Of a stretch of 64,000 nt of DNA, positions 27,350-36,841 are shown in pieces (position 1 is the stretch's first letter; every line of letters begins with the position of its first letter). The DNA is from Bacillus sp. OK048. Lineage in GTDB: Bacteria; Bacillota; Bacilli; Bacillales; Cytobacillaceae. A model generated the notes under the pieces. That model did no database searches. It saw only the letters and a list, made by a program, of their open reading frames with translations, and was not told the DNA's origin. A program made the position numbers and the translations under genes. The stretch covers positions 62,001 to 126,000 of the forward strand of contig NZ_FNHN01000007.1 of NCBI RefSeq assembly GCF_900103525.1, in the 5' to 3' direction.

Positions 27350-27694
27350 ATGCAAAATGAAAACACTATACTGCCGCCAAAAACGTGCTCGATTGAACGA
27401 CTCATCACAATGGAATCAGATATTAAAAAGGTGCTGGCAGGTGAAAAGACAGCGACACGCAGGAATGGCAGGTATGCTGACCCAGGAGAAATCATGAATC
27501 TTGAAGGCAATCAATTTGTGGTAGAACGGGTTTATTCACAAAGTTTAGGTGAATTGACGGATGATGACGCACGCCGCGAGGGCTACCCTACGGTTGAAGA
27601 ATATAAGCAAAGTATTCTTTCCTACCACCCTGGAATGCCGTGGCTTCCACAAATGCGTGTATGGGTTCATGAATTCAGTCCTTTAGAAGATTAA
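27350..27694 (+). CDS. ASCH-domain protein
   Basis: Small cytosolic protein of about 114 residues. The motif DIKKVLAGEKTATRRNGRYADPGE, with the basic pair and Gly-rich turn, and VERVYSQSLGELTDDDARREGYPTVEEYK are typical of ASCH domains, which share the PUA-like fold and are thought to bind RNA or modified nucleosides. ATG 27350 is chosen since AAGGAGGA sits seven bases upstream; ATG 27344 is too close. It is flanked by its own terminator. The exact substrate is unknown. Confidence 0.75.
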   Translation: MQNENTILPPKTCSIERLITMESDIKKVLAGEKTATRRNGRYADPGEIMNLEGNQFVVERVYSQSLGELTDDDARREGYPTVEEYKQSILSYHPGMPWLPQMRVWVHEFSPLED

Positions 27695-27696
27695 TT

Positions 27697-27737
27697 AAAA
27701 GTACGAGTTCTTTTCAGAAGAACTCGTACTTTTTTTT
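27697..27737 (+). terminator. Terminator after the ASCH gene
   Basis: AAAAGTACGAGTTCTT pairs with AAGAACTCGTACTTTT, perfect, followed by a run of T. Confidence 0.92.
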
Positions 27738-27791
27738 GTTATAATATCCTTATCATAATTCTAAGGATTTCCAATTTGAGGTGAACAAGAG

Positions 27792-29522
27792 ATGGGGTTT
27801 TTAACAAAATACATAAAGAAATATTGGAAGTCTTTTAGTTTAGCTGTTTTATTTTTAACGTTTGAAGCGATTAGTGATTTGATGATGCCGACGATTATGG
27901 CGAAAATTATAGATGTCGGTGTCGTGGGGAGAGACTTGGATTATGTGTTGAAAATGGGCGGAGTCATGCTGCTGATTACGCTTTTTGGTGCCGTCTCGGC
28001 ATCGATTAGGAGCGTAATTGCCAGCATCGTTTCCCAAAGCTTTGGCACAGAGCTAAGATCTGATTTATATAAAAAGATTCAAACCCTGTCGTTTAAAAAT
28101 ATTGACCGGTTTGAACGTGCGTCGCTCATCACAAGGCTGACCAATGATGTGACGCAGATGCAGGTTTTTGCTAATGGATTAATGCGAATTTTCGTTAAGT
28201 CCCCGCTTTTAGCGATCGGGGGCTTAATCATGGCGACTCGGCTCAATCTTCATCTATCTGTTGTGCTCGCCGTTGTCGTCCCCATTGTAGCGTTATTTAT
28301 TGTTATAAATTTACGGCTTGGGTTCCCTCTGTTTTCAAAGGTTCAAAAAGCGCTCGACCGACTTAACGGTGTCATGCGTGAGTATTTATCTGGGGTACGA
28401 GTGGTTAAAGCGTTTAACCGCTTTGATGTTGAGCTCACTAAATTTGATAAAACGAATGAAGAATTTAAAAGGCAATCGATTTCGGCAACAAGGCTGATGG
28501 CTGTGTTCAGCCCGGCAATTATGCTTACGGTCAACCTGGGAATCGTCTCAGTTCTTTGGATTGGTGGTTTAGGCGTTACCAATGGCAATGTTCAAGTCGG
28601 CCATATCATTGCTTTTATCAACTATATGACCCAAATTCTTTTTTCATTGATGATGATATCCATGGTCTTTACGATGTTTGTCCGTGCGAAAACGTCAGCT
28701 GTAAGGGTGGGGGAAGTATTTGCCCTCGAGGACGACCTCACCTGGGAAAGTGATGTGAGCTTATCCCCTGGTGACAAAGGCAGCATTGAATTTAACAATG
28801 TTTCCTTTTCCTATGAAGGGACAAGTGGTGAACCTGTATTGAAAAAGATCAATCTTACCTGTCTGCCGGGGGAAACTATCGGAATTATTGGCTCAACCGG
28901 CTCGGGGAAAAGTACACTGGTCAGCCTAATTCCCCGCTTTTATGATGTGAGTGCAGGTAGTATCAAAGTGGATGGTGAGGATATCCACCTTGTTGACCCT
29001 AAAAGGCTTAGAGAGAAAATTGCCTTTGTTCCCCAAAAAACGATTCTTTTTACTGGAAGCGTGGCGGAAAACATTAAATGGGGAAAAGAAGATGCTTCAA
29101 TGGAGGAAATTGAGAGGGCAGCCCAGATAGCTGGGGCACATGACTTTATCGCTGCTTCACCAGAAGGATATCAAACTAGAATTGGTCAGGGCGGAGTCAA
29201 CTTCTCAGGTGGTCAAAAGCAGCGGCTTTCGATTGCTAGAGCGTTAATTAAAAACCCGCGAATCCTAATTTTAGATGATAGTACAAGTGCAGTTGACGTC
29301 ACTACGGAAGCGGGAATTAAAGCGGGATTGAAGAAATATGCCCAAGGGCTTACTTGTCTGATGATTGCACAGCGGATTACCTCGATTATCGATGCAGATA
29401 AAATAGTTGTCATGGATCACGGTGAAATCGTAGGAAGTGGAAAACATGAAGATTTACTAAGAGGCTGCAAGGTTTACCAGGAAATCTATCAATCACAGAT
29501 TGGTAAGGAGGTGGAACTCTAA
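27792..29522 (+). CDS. Heterodimeric ABC exporter, subunit with degenerate site
   Basis: Half-size exporter of 576 residues, with six transmembrane helices in about 1-310 and an ATPase domain in about 330-576. It has Walker A GSTGSGKST, signature FSGGQKQR and Walker B ILILDDSTSAVD. The catalytic Glu after Walker B is replaced by Asp, the mark of the non-hydrolysing site in heterodimers such as BmrCD, LmrCD or YfiBC. The stop and the next ATG are adjacent. Probable multidrug or lipid exporter; I would place it nearest YfiB by overall layout. Confidence 0.87.
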   Translation: MGFLTKYIKKYWKSFSLAVLFLTFEAISDLMMPTIMAKIIDVGVVGRDLDYVLKMGGVMLLITLFGAVSASIRSVIASIVSQSFGTELRSDLYKKIQTLSFKNIDRFERASLITRLTNDVTQMQVFANGLMRIFVKSPLLAIGGLIMATRLNLHLSVVLAVVVPIVALFIVINLRLGFPLFSKVQKALDRLNGVMREYLSGVRVVKAFNRFDVELTKFDKTNEEFKRQSISATRLMAVFSPAIMLTVNLGIVSVLWIGGLGVTNGNVQVGHIIAFINYMTQILFSLMMISMVFTMFVRAKTSAVRVGEVFALEDDLTWESDVSLSPGDKGSIEFNNVSFSYEGTSGEPVLKKINLTCLPGETIGIIGSTGSGKSTLVSLIPRFYDVSAGSIKVDGEDIHLVDPKRLREKIAFVPQKTILFTGSVAENIKWGKEDASMEEIERAAQIAGAHDFIAASPEGYQTRIGQGGVNFSGGQKQRLSIARALIKNPRILILDDSTSAVDVTTEAGIKAGLKKYAQGLTCLMIAQRITSIIDADKIVVMDHGEIVGSGKHEDLLRGCKVYQEIYQSQIGKEVEL

Positions 29523-31385
29523 ATGGCAGTGAAGGCGAACCAATCAAGCAACACACCACCTCCGCTATCGATCCCGGGAAGAGCTGGCATTGGAGGTGGT
29601 CACCGCCGGGGAGCTCCGATTGTAAAACCAAAGAATTTTAAAGAAACAATCCGAAGGTTATGGCATTATTTTGGCAATGAACGAAAAACGCTGAGTCTTG
29701 TATTTATCTTCATTTTTTTTAGCTCCGCCTTAGCACTGCTTTCACCTTTTTTAATCGGAAAAGCAGTTGATGCCATCAGCTTGGAAACACAAGTAGATTT
29801 TAATTTCCTTGAACTGATGGTCCTGATTTTGGTCGTTGCCTTTATCGTAGATGCCTTATTGACGTTCTTGCAGGGCTGGCTGATGGCTGGTGTCTCCCAG
29901 CGAATTGTCAAGCGATTGCGTGATGCCCTTTTTGAAAAACTACAAAAGCTGCCAATCGCCTTTTTTGACAAGCGGACACATGGAGAGTTAATGAGCAGGC
30001 TTTCAAGCGATATCGATAATGTCAGCAGCACGATCTCTCAATCGACGACACAGCTGATGTCAGGTGTCATTGTCATTAGCGGTTCCTTTATCATGATGCT
30101 GATCTTAAGTCCCGTCTTGACGGCGGCAAGCTTACTGACGGTTCCCCTTGTCTTTTTGTTAACCAAGACGATTGCAAAAAGAACGAGTGTTTTGTTTAAA
30201 GCGCAACAGATCCAACTTGGAAGGTTAAATGGACAAATGGAAGAAACCATCTCAGGTATTGAAGTGGTGAAAGCCTTTAATCATGAAGAAAAAGCAATAT
30301 CCGAGTTTGAAGAAGTCAATCAGAAACTCCGTGAGGTCGGCCTTAAGGCGCAAATCTGGTCCGGTTTCCTCATGCCAATCATGAATGTAATTAATAATTT
30401 AGGGTTTGCGATTGTAGCGGTGACGGGTGGGTTTCTTGCTGTTAAGGGCATGATTACAGTGGGTGCGATTGCCAGCTTTATTACTTACTCACGACAGTTT
30501 GTCAGACCTCTTAACGACCTTGCGCAAATTTTTAATATGCTCCAGTCAGGTGTAGCTGGAGCAGAGCGGGTCTTTGAAATCCTTGATGAACAGGAAGAGC
30601 CAGACGATGGTAAGGATGCTGTTGTGTTAGCCAAGCCAAAAGGTCATGTTGTGTTTGAAAATGTTAGTTTCGGCTACCGTGGCGATGTCCCTATTTTAAA
30701 AAATATTAGCTTTGAGGCTGAAGTTGGCAGCAGTACCGCATTAGTAGGACCGACAGGGGCAGGGAAAACGACGATTGTGAATCTGTTGACAAGATTCTAC
30801 GATGTGACTGAAGGCAGAATTTTAATAGATGGCCGTGATAGTAGAGAATATACAAGGGATAGCTTAAGAAGTTGTTTCGGCTTTGTTCTGCAGGATACCT
30901 ATCTGTTTTCGGGATCGATTAAGGATAATATTAAGTATGGGAAGCCTTCTGCCAGCGATGAAGAAGTGATAATGGCTGCAAAAATGGCCAATGCAGACCC
31001 GTTTATTAGCCGTCTTCCCCATCAGTATGAAACAACTCTATCAGAAAATGGCGGCAACTTAAGCCAGGGGCAGCGTCAGTTGCTTGCGATTGCCAGGGTG
31101 ATTCTCGCTAAGCCTTCTGTACTGATATTAGATGAGGCGACGAGCAGTATTGATACGCGTACCGAGCTGCATATTCAAGAGGCACTGCTTTCTTTAATGG
31201 AGGGGCGGACAAGTTTTATTATCGCCCATCGATTGAACACGATTCGTGATGCCGATACGATTATGGTAATCGACAATGGGGAAATTGTTGAAAAAGGAAA
31301 TCATCGTGAGCTTATGGACCAGCAAGGAAAGTACTATCATATGTTTTTTAGTCAATTTAGTAATGTTGAAATGACAGTTGATTAA
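29523..31385 (+). CDS. Heterodimeric ABC exporter, catalytic subunit
   Basis: Half-size exporter of 620 residues, with an N-terminal Pro/Gly-rich cytosolic tail (about 1-45), six helices, then the ATPase domain. It has Walker A GPTGAGKTT, signature LSQGQRQLL and Walker B VLILDEATSSID with the catalytic Glu, and switch His in IAHRL. It is the active partner of the preceding Asp-type subunit. AAGGAGGTGG precedes the ATG inside the upstream gene end, so the two are co-translated. No regulator is seen nearby. Confidence 0.88.
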   Translation: MAVKANQSSNTPPPLSIPGRAGIGGGHRRGAPIVKPKNFKETIRRLWHYFGNERKTLSLVFIFIFFSSALALLSPFLIGKAVDAISLETQVDFNFLELMVLILVVAFIVDALLTFLQGWLMAGVSQRIVKRLRDALFEKLQKLPIAFFDKRTHGELMSRLSSDIDNVSSTISQSTTQLMSGVIVISGSFIMMLILSPVLTAASLLTVPLVFLLTKTIAKRTSVLFKAQQIQLGRLNGQMEETISGIEVVKAFNHEEKAISEFEEVNQKLREVGLKAQIWSGFLMPIMNVINNLGFAIVAVTGGFLAVKGMITVGAIASFITYSRQFVRPLNDLAQIFNMLQSGVAGAERVFEILDEQEEPDDGKDAVVLAKPKGHVVFENVSFGYRGDVPILKNISFEAEVGSSTALVGPTGAGKTTIVNLLTRFYDVTEGRILIDGRDSREYTRDSLRSCFGFVLQDTYLFSGSIKDNIKYGKPSASDEEVIMAAKMANADPFISRLPHQYETTLSENGGNLSQGQRQLLAIARVILAKPSVLILDEATSSIDTRTELHIQEALLSLMEGRTSFIIAHRLNTIRDADTIMVIDNGEIVEKGNHRELMDQQGKYYHMFFSQFSNVEMTVD

Positions 31386-31434
31386 TATAAGATTTTCTAT
31401 TAGGGAATAATGAAAATAGTAAAGGAGGCAGGAT

Positions 31435-32634
31435 ATGAAAAAGGAAATTTCTAATCGGAAATTGCTTTGGGTTTCCGGTACAGGTTGGATGTTTGATGCA
31501 ATGGATGTTGGCATGCTTTCCTTCATTATTGCTGCTTTAAGTGTGGAATGGAATTTAACTCCCCAGCAAATGGGTTGGATCGGAAGTATTCAATCAATCG
31601 GGATGGCTGTTGGGGCACTCATTTTTGGTTTAATGTCAGATAGAATTGGCCGGAAAAATGTTTTTATCATTACGTTATTATTGTTTTCAATCGGAAGCGG
31701 TATTTCCGCATTTGCCACCTCGATAACCATTTTTCTCGTGTTACGGTTTTTTATAGGAATGGGTCTTGGCGGCGAGCTGCCGGTTGCTTCGACACTTGTT
31801 TCTGAAAGTGTACCTGCTGAAAAACGAGGAAGAATTGTTGTTTTACTAGAAAGCTTTTGGGCGGCTGGCTGGCTGATAGCAGCAGTGATCTCTTATTTTA
31901 TCATTCCGAGATTTGGCTGGTCGACTGCCTTGTTAATTAGTGCAACACCTGCCTTATATGCCTTATATTTACGGATGGGTTTACCGGATTCACCAAGATT
32001 TGAGGCTATAAAAGAAAAAGAAAAGATTTCTGCTTTTCAAAGTCTAGCGAATCTATGGACAAATGAGTACCGCCGCCGAACAACGATGCTATGGATTGTT
32101 TGGTTCTGTGTGGTTTTCTCCTACTATGGCATGTTTTTATGGCTTCCAAGTGTGATGGTGTTGAAGGGGTTTAGTCTAATCAAAAGTTTTGGTTATGTAT
32201 TGATTATGACGCTTGCTCAATTGCCAGGTTATTTTACAGCAGCATGGTGTATTGAGAGATTTGGAAGGAAGTTTGTCTTATCTGTCTATTTAATTGGGAC
32301 GGCGATTAGTGCTCTTCTTTTTGGAAACGCGGAATCCACAGCACTGTTAATCACATCGGGAATTCTTTTATCCTTCTTTAATCTGGGGGCATGGGGCGGA
32401 TTATACGCCTATACACCAGAACAGTATCCGACCGTTATTCGTGGAACCGGTTCAGGTTCAGCAGCAGCATTTGGCCGTTTAGGCGGGGTACTTGGACCCT
32501 TATTGGTCGGTTATCTTGTGACACAAGGTACGCCCATTTCAACGATCTTTACCATCTTTTGTATCTCAATTTTTGTGGCTGCACTGGCCGTTATCTTTTT
32601 AGGAAAAGAAACAAAAAATAAAGTACTAGTATAA
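31435..32634 (+). CDS. niaP: Niacin transporter NiaP (MFS)
   Basis: Major facilitator of 399 residues and twelve helices. It aligns along its length with B. subtilis YceI (NiaP), e.g. GWMFDAMDVGMLSFIIAAL at the start, FFIGMGLGGELPVASTLVSE, WFCVVFSYYGMFLWLPSVM and the end LGAWGGLYAYTPEQYP. The MFS loop motif GLMSDRIGRK is present. It takes up nicotinate for NAD salvage. AAAGGAGG precedes the ATG. No NiaR-type operator was recognised in the short upstream gap. Confidence 0.88.
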   Translation: MKKEISNRKLLWVSGTGWMFDAMDVGMLSFIIAALSVEWNLTPQQMGWIGSIQSIGMAVGALIFGLMSDRIGRKNVFIITLLLFSIGSGISAFATSITIFLVLRFFIGMGLGGELPVASTLVSESVPAEKRGRIVVLLESFWAAGWLIAAVISYFIIPRFGWSTALLISATPALYALYLRMGLPDSPRFEAIKEKEKISAFQSLANLWTNEYRRRTTMLWIVWFCVVFSYYGMFLWLPSVMVLKGFSLIKSFGYVLIMTLAQLPGYFTAAWCIERFGRKFVLSVYLIGTAISALLFGNAESTALLITSGILLSFFNLGAWGGLYAYTPEQYPTVIRGTGSGSAAAFGRLGGVLGPLLVGYLVTQGTPISTIFTIFCISIFVAALAVIFLGKETKNKVLV

Positions 32635-32645
32635 TGTTTAAGAAA

Positions 32646-32676
32646 GAGAGGCTGCCAATCAGGGGCCTCTTTTGCA
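32646..32676 (+). terminator. Terminator after niaP
   Basis: GAGGC and GCCTC close an imperfect hairpin followed by TTTTGCATTTTT. Confidence 0.55.
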
Positions 32677-32801
32677 TTTTTAAAAACAAAGTAACATTTT
32701 AGTCCTTTAGCGCAAGAGAGAATATTAAGCACTATGCAGAAAGTTTAAATTCATAATTTATTAATTTTTCCGAATTATATAAAAATAATACCTCTACCTA
32801 C

Positions 32802-32845
32802 TAGACGAATAGAAATGAATTTTGGTACAATGTTTTCAGAATATT
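32802..32845 (+). promoter_or_regulatory. livK promoter with CodY-like box
   Basis: TAGACG (32802-32807) and TACAAT (32826-32831) with 18 bases between form a plausible promoter. The sequence TGTTTTCAGAATATT at 32831-32845 matches the CodY consensus AATTTTCWGAAAATT at 12 of 15 positions and overlaps the -10 end. CodY repression of branched-chain amino-acid uptake is well known. The rest of 32677-32920 shows no gene. Confidence 0.5.
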
Positions 32846-32920
32846 ATATTTTCTTAAACATCTTGCGAAAAAACATCCTGGATAAAAGGGAAATTTATTC
32901 GAAAATAGGGGGTAGGGACA

Positions 32921-34093
32921 ATGAGGGGAAAAAAGCTAGCAGGTGTTTTTATGTCGTTCATGGTGGCGGCAGGTGTTTTGGCAGGATGTGGTTCAGCAAG
33001 TACAAGCGGTGGAAAAGATGGAGAAACGATTAAGATCGGTGCCAACCTTGAACTTTCTGGCGGGGTAGCATCTTACGGTCAGTCAATTAAAGAAGGTATT
33101 GATTTAGCACTTGAAGAAATCAACAAGGAAGGCATTGATGGCAAGAAGCTGGAACTTGTTCCATTTGATAATAAATCTGATGCTCCGGAAGCTATTAACG
33201 GTGCCACAAAGCTGATTACCCAGGACAAGGTTGTTGCCATTATTGGAGCAGCAACAAGCGGCAATACAAAGGCCCAAATTGAAATTGCTCAGAGTAATAA
33301 AATTCCACTTTTAACACCAAGTGGAACAGCAGAAGATGTTACATTTAAAAATGGCAAATTGAATGATTTTGTTTTCCGTACTTGCTTTATCGACCCATTT
33401 CAAGGAACAGTAGCTGCGAACTATGCTACTAAAGAATTGAAGGCTAAATCAGCGGCTATAATTCTTGATAGCGCCAGCGACTACTCAAAAGGTTTAGCTG
33501 CTTCCTTTAAAGAAACGTTCAAGAAGGATGGTGGAAAAATTGTCAAGGAAGAGGCCTTTGTGGCGAAGGATACAGACTTCCGTGCACAATTAACAAATAT
33601 TAAAGGAGCAAATCCTGACTTTGTCTATGTACCGGCCTATTATGAAGAGGTTGGTCTAATCATTAAGCAAGCACGTGAGTTAGGAATCGATGTAACAATG
33701 ATGGGCGGCGAAGGCTGGGATTCTCCGAAGCTGGTTGAGCTTGGAGGCAAAGACGCTTTGAACAATACGCTTATTACAAACAGCTACTCTCCTGGTGATA
33801 AGGATCCAAAGGTACAAGAGTTTGTAAAAGCGTTTAAAGCAAAATACAAGGACAAAACTCCTGATGCGTTCAATGCATTAGGTTATGACTCTGCTTATTT
33901 CCTTGCTGATGCCATCAAGCGGGCCGGCAGCACTGATGGTGAGAAAATTCAAAAGGCGCTTGCTGAAACTGACGGTCTTGAGCTTGTAACAGGAAAGTTG
34001 AACCTTGATGAAAAGCATAACCCAATCAAATCTGCCGTTATTTTGGAATATGTAAACGGCGAGCAACAATTTAAAACGAAGGTTAATCCATAA
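32921..34093 (+). CDS. livK: Branched-chain amino-acid-binding lipoprotein LivK
   Basis: Periplasmic-binding-type lipoprotein of 390 residues. The signal ends GVLAGCGS with Cys23. It is followed by a type I fold domain starting KIGANLELSGGVASYGQSIKEGIDLALEEIN, with VVAIIGAATSGNT and IPLLTPSGTAEDVT at the ligand cleft. Family members bind Leu, Ile, Val or related ligands, sometimes amides. GGGGGTAGGG precedes the ATG. It heads livKHMGF, and a hairpin follows the gene. Confidence 0.9.
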   Translation: MRGKKLAGVFMSFMVAAGVLAGCGSASTSGGKDGETIKIGANLELSGGVASYGQSIKEGIDLALEEINKEGIDGKKLELVPFDNKSDAPEAINGATKLITQDKVVAIIGAATSGNTKAQIEIAQSNKIPLLTPSGTAEDVTFKNGKLNDFVFRTCFIDPFQGTVAANYATKELKAKSAAIILDSASDYSKGLAASFKETFKKDGGKIVKEEAFVAKDTDFRAQLTNIKGANPDFVYVPAYYEEVGLIIKQARELGIDVTMMGGEGWDSPKLVELGGKDALNNTLITNSYSPGDKDPKVQEFVKAFKAKYKDKTPDAFNALGYDSAYFLADAIKRAGSTDGEKIQKALAETDGLELVTGKLNLDEKHNPIKSAVILEYVNGEQQFKTKVNP

Positions 34094-34125
34094 TTTAGCC
34101 AGACAAATGGATACTGATCAAAATG

Positions 34126-34153
34126 AATAGGGAGCATAGGTATGTTCCCTATT
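34126..34153 (+). terminator. Stem-loop between livK and livH
   Basis: AATAGGGA (34126-) pairs with TCCCTATT, with an inner CATA/TATG pair, followed by CTGGTTTTTG. The weak T run suggests partial termination, as after the other two binding-protein genes. Confidence 0.6.
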
Positions 34154-34207
34154 CTGGTTTTTGGGAGTTGGAAGGATTCCCCTACCCAACGAAAAGGAGT
34201 TGCAGAC

Positions 34208-35089
34208 ATGGAACAACTAATACAGCAGCTGGTCAACGGCATTTCCTTAGGCAGTATTTATGCATTGATCGCACTTGGATATACAATGGTATACGGCATT
34301 GTCAAATTAATTAATTTCGCCCATGGTGATGTGTTCATGGTCGGTGCATTTATTGGATTTTATTCGATTACTATTTTAGATTTGGGATTTTTCCCTTCGT
34401 TGCTCATTTCCATGGCAGCTTGTGCGCTCTTAGGTGTTCTTATTGAAAGAATAGCCTATAAACCTTTACGAAATGCTACAAGGATTGCGGCATTGATTAC
34501 AGCAATCGGGGTTTCCTTATTGATTGAGTATGGAATGATCTATGTCCGTGGAGCCCAGCCCGAGGCTTATCCAGGTGATCTAATCCCGGCAAAAAGCCTA
34601 GAATTCTTAGGGGTGAAAGTGAGCAGTCAGTCAGTATTAATTTTAGGCACTTCACTAGTATTAATGATTCTTTTACAGTTTATTGTACATAAAACAAAAA
34701 TTGGTAAAGCAATGCGTGCTGTTTCCCACGATATGGATGCAGCTAGATTAATGGGAATTAACGTAAACAATACAATTTCAGTAACGTTTGCGATTGGTTC
34801 GGCACTAGCAGGTGCGGCTGGCGTTGCCTTCGGAATGTACTACACAAAAATTGAGCCATTAATGGGAATTATCCCTGGTCTTAAAGCCTTCGTTGCTGCT
34901 GTATTGGGCGGTATTGGAATTATTCCTGGTGCAATGGTTGGTGGTTTATTATTGGGTGTTATTGAGTCATTAGTGAGTGCTGCAGGTTTCTCTCTATGGC
35001 GTGATGGGGTTGCTTTCGTGGTCTTAATCTTAATCCTGATATTCCGCCCAGCCGGATTATTTGGCAAAAATATCAGGGAAAAGGTCTAG
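34208..35089 (+). CDS. livH: Branched-chain amino-acid permease LivH
   Basis: Membrane permease of 293 residues with about eight helices. It starts MEQLIQQLVNGISLGSIYALIALGYTMVYGI, a near-universal LivH opening, and has NFAHGDVFMVGAF and the ATPase-contact segment MRAVSHDMDAARLMGINVNN. ATG 34208 has AAAAGGAG upstream; an in-frame ATG at 34142 lies in the preceding hairpin and is unlikely. Its end overlaps the region upstream of livM. Confidence 0.9.
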   Translation: MEQLIQQLVNGISLGSIYALIALGYTMVYGIVKLINFAHGDVFMVGAFIGFYSITILDLGFFPSLLISMAACALLGVLIERIAYKPLRNATRIAALITAIGVSLLIEYGMIYVRGAQPEAYPGDLIPAKSLEFLGVKVSSQSVLILGTSLVLMILLQFIVHKTKIGKAMRAVSHDMDAARLMGINVNNTISVTFAIGSALAGAAGVAFGMYYTKIEPLMGIIPGLKAFVAAVLGGIGIIPGAMVGGLLLGVIESLVSAAGFSLWRDGVAFVVLILILIFRPAGLFGKNIREKV

Positions 35090-35105
35090 GGGGGTGCGCA
35101 GCTTC

Positions 35106-36065
35106 ATGAAGATGAATCAGATCAAACAAGCGAAGTTTTTTTGGGTATCAACCGTTTTAGCTATTATATTCTCCATCGTGGTGCAATTCCTGATTACTGG
35201 AGGGGTTCTAAACTCCTTTTATGTGAACACTTTGTTTTCAATCGGAATTAATATTATTTTGGCTGCCAGTTTACATTTAATTATTGGCATTACTGGCCAG
35301 TTTTCAATTGGACACGCTGGTTTTCTTGCCATCGGTGCTTACATGTCGGCAGTTGTAACAATGAAATTGGGGCTTCCGTTCCCATTAGCTATCGTAGCTG
35401 CCGGATTGGCAGCGGCCATAGCTGGCTTGATTATCGGGATTCCCACTCTCAGGCTGAAGGGGGACTATCTTGCAATTGCCACACTCGGTTTTGGCGAGAT
35501 TATGAGAATTGTATTTTTAAATATTGATTATGTCGGCGGGGCCAGCGGGATGACCGTTTCCCACTTGACAACATGGCCATGGTTGATTTCTTGTGTCTTG
35601 ATTACCATCATTGTTATTGTCAATTTCACCAATTCCACCCATGGAAGGGCATGCCTTTCCATACGGGAGAATGAAATTGCTGCAGATGCGATGGGGATTA
35701 ATACAACGTATTATAAAGTAATGGCGTTTGTAATTGGTGCCTTCTTCGCTGGCGTTGCAGGCGCCTTGCATGCTCATAATTTTTATATCATTCAGCCACA
35801 GAACTTTGGCTTTTTGAAATCCTTTGATATTTTGATTTTAGTTGTAATCGGGGGCTTGGGAAGTATGTCAGGTGCAGTTCTTGCTGCGATTTTGTTGACG
35901 ATTGTTTCAACATTCCTCGGCAGTTATCCGGAAGTGCGGATGATTATTTACAGCCTTGTGCTGATCGTGATGATGCTGTTCCGTCCACAGGGAATGTTGG
36001 GAACGAAAGAAATCACCGCCTTCTTGAAAATCGGCAAATCTGCTAAAGGTGGTGTCCCACGATGA
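35106..36065 (+). CDS. livM: Branched-chain amino-acid permease LivM
   Basis: Permease of 319 residues with about nine helices. Family segments include HLIIGITGQFSIGHAGFLAIGAYMSA, PTLRLKGDYLAIATLGFGEI and RENEIAADAMGINTTYYK. ATG 35106 follows a TAGGGGGGTG site; a longer in-frame reading from 35061 overlaps livH and is not favoured. The stop overlaps the livG start by four bases. Confidence 0.9.
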   Translation: MKMNQIKQAKFFWVSTVLAIIFSIVVQFLITGGVLNSFYVNTLFSIGINIILAASLHLIIGITGQFSIGHAGFLAIGAYMSAVVTMKLGLPFPLAIVAAGLAAAIAGLIIGIPTLRLKGDYLAIATLGFGEIMRIVFLNIDYVGGASGMTVSHLTTWPWLISCVLITIIVIVNFTNSTHGRACLSIRENEIAADAMGINTTYYKVMAFVIGAFFAGVAGALHAHNFYIIQPQNFGFLKSFDILILVVIGGLGSMSGAVLAAILLTIVSTFLGSYPEVRMIIYSLVLIVMMLFRPQGMLGTKEITAFLKIGKSAKGGVPR

Positions 36066-36841
36066 AAGCAAATACACCCTTGCTTAAAGTGAATCATGCA
36101 GGCATCCGTTTTGGCGGATTAAAGGCTGTTTCAGATGTGAACCTCGAATTAAGACAAGGCGAATTAGTAGGCTTAATTGGTCCTAATGGCGCCGGGAAGA
36201 CGACATTTTTTAATCTGCTAACCGGTGTGTATGTCCCTACTGAAGGCAGCATTGAGCTGGATGGAGATAAATTAAATGGATTGGCACCCTATAAGATTAC
36301 TAAAAAGGGTATTAGCAGAACCTTTCAAAACATCCGGTTGTTTAATGAATTGTCGGTTCTTGATAATGTAAAGGTGGCCTATCATTCTCTTGCTAAGCAT
36401 TCGATTATGAGTTCGATTTTCCGCCTTCCTAAACACTTTTCTGAAGAAAAGGATATGGAGGAAAAGGCGATTGAGTTTTTAAAGATTTTTAATTTAGATA
36501 GTGTCATGCATGAAACGGCGAAGAACCTGCCGTACGGCCAGCAGCGCCGCCTAGAGATTGCTAGAGCACTAGCCGCTAATCCGAAACTATTGCTGCTGGA
36601 TGAACCTGCGGCCGGGATGAATCCGCAGGAAACAGAAGAATTAATGAATTTAATCGCCTTAGTTCGAAGAAGGTTCAATTTAACCATTCTTCTGATCGAG
36701 CATGATATGCTCCTGGTAATGGGCGTATGTGAACGAATTTATGTGCTTGATCATGGTCAACTGATAGCAGATGGAACTCCCGAGCAAATCAGAAATAACC
36801 CGAAAGTCATCGAAGCGTATCTTGGGGAGGAGGTTTCGTAA
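36062..36841 (+). CDS. livG: Branched-chain amino-acid ATPase LivG
   Basis: ATPase of 259 residues. It has Walker A GPNGAGKTT, Walker B LLLLDEPAAGMNP and the switch IEHDM. The signature reads LPYGQQRRLE, the usual LivG form of LSGGQ. The NIRLFNELSVLDNVKVA segment is typical. ATG overlaps the livM stop, and the gene's own stop overlaps the livF start by one base, so the operon is tightly coupled. Confidence 0.92.
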   Translation: MKANTPLLKVNHAGIRFGGLKAVSDVNLELRQGELVGLIGPNGAGKTTFFNLLTGVYVPTEGSIELDGDKLNGLAPYKITKKGISRTFQNIRLFNELSVLDNVKVAYHSLAKHSIMSSIFRLPKHFSEEKDMEEKAIEFLKIFNLDSVMHETAKNLPYGQQRRLEIARALAANPKLLLLDEPAAGMNPQETEELMNLIALVRRRFNLTILLIEHDMLLVMGVCERIYVLDHGQLIADGTPEQIRNNPKVIEAYLGEEVS

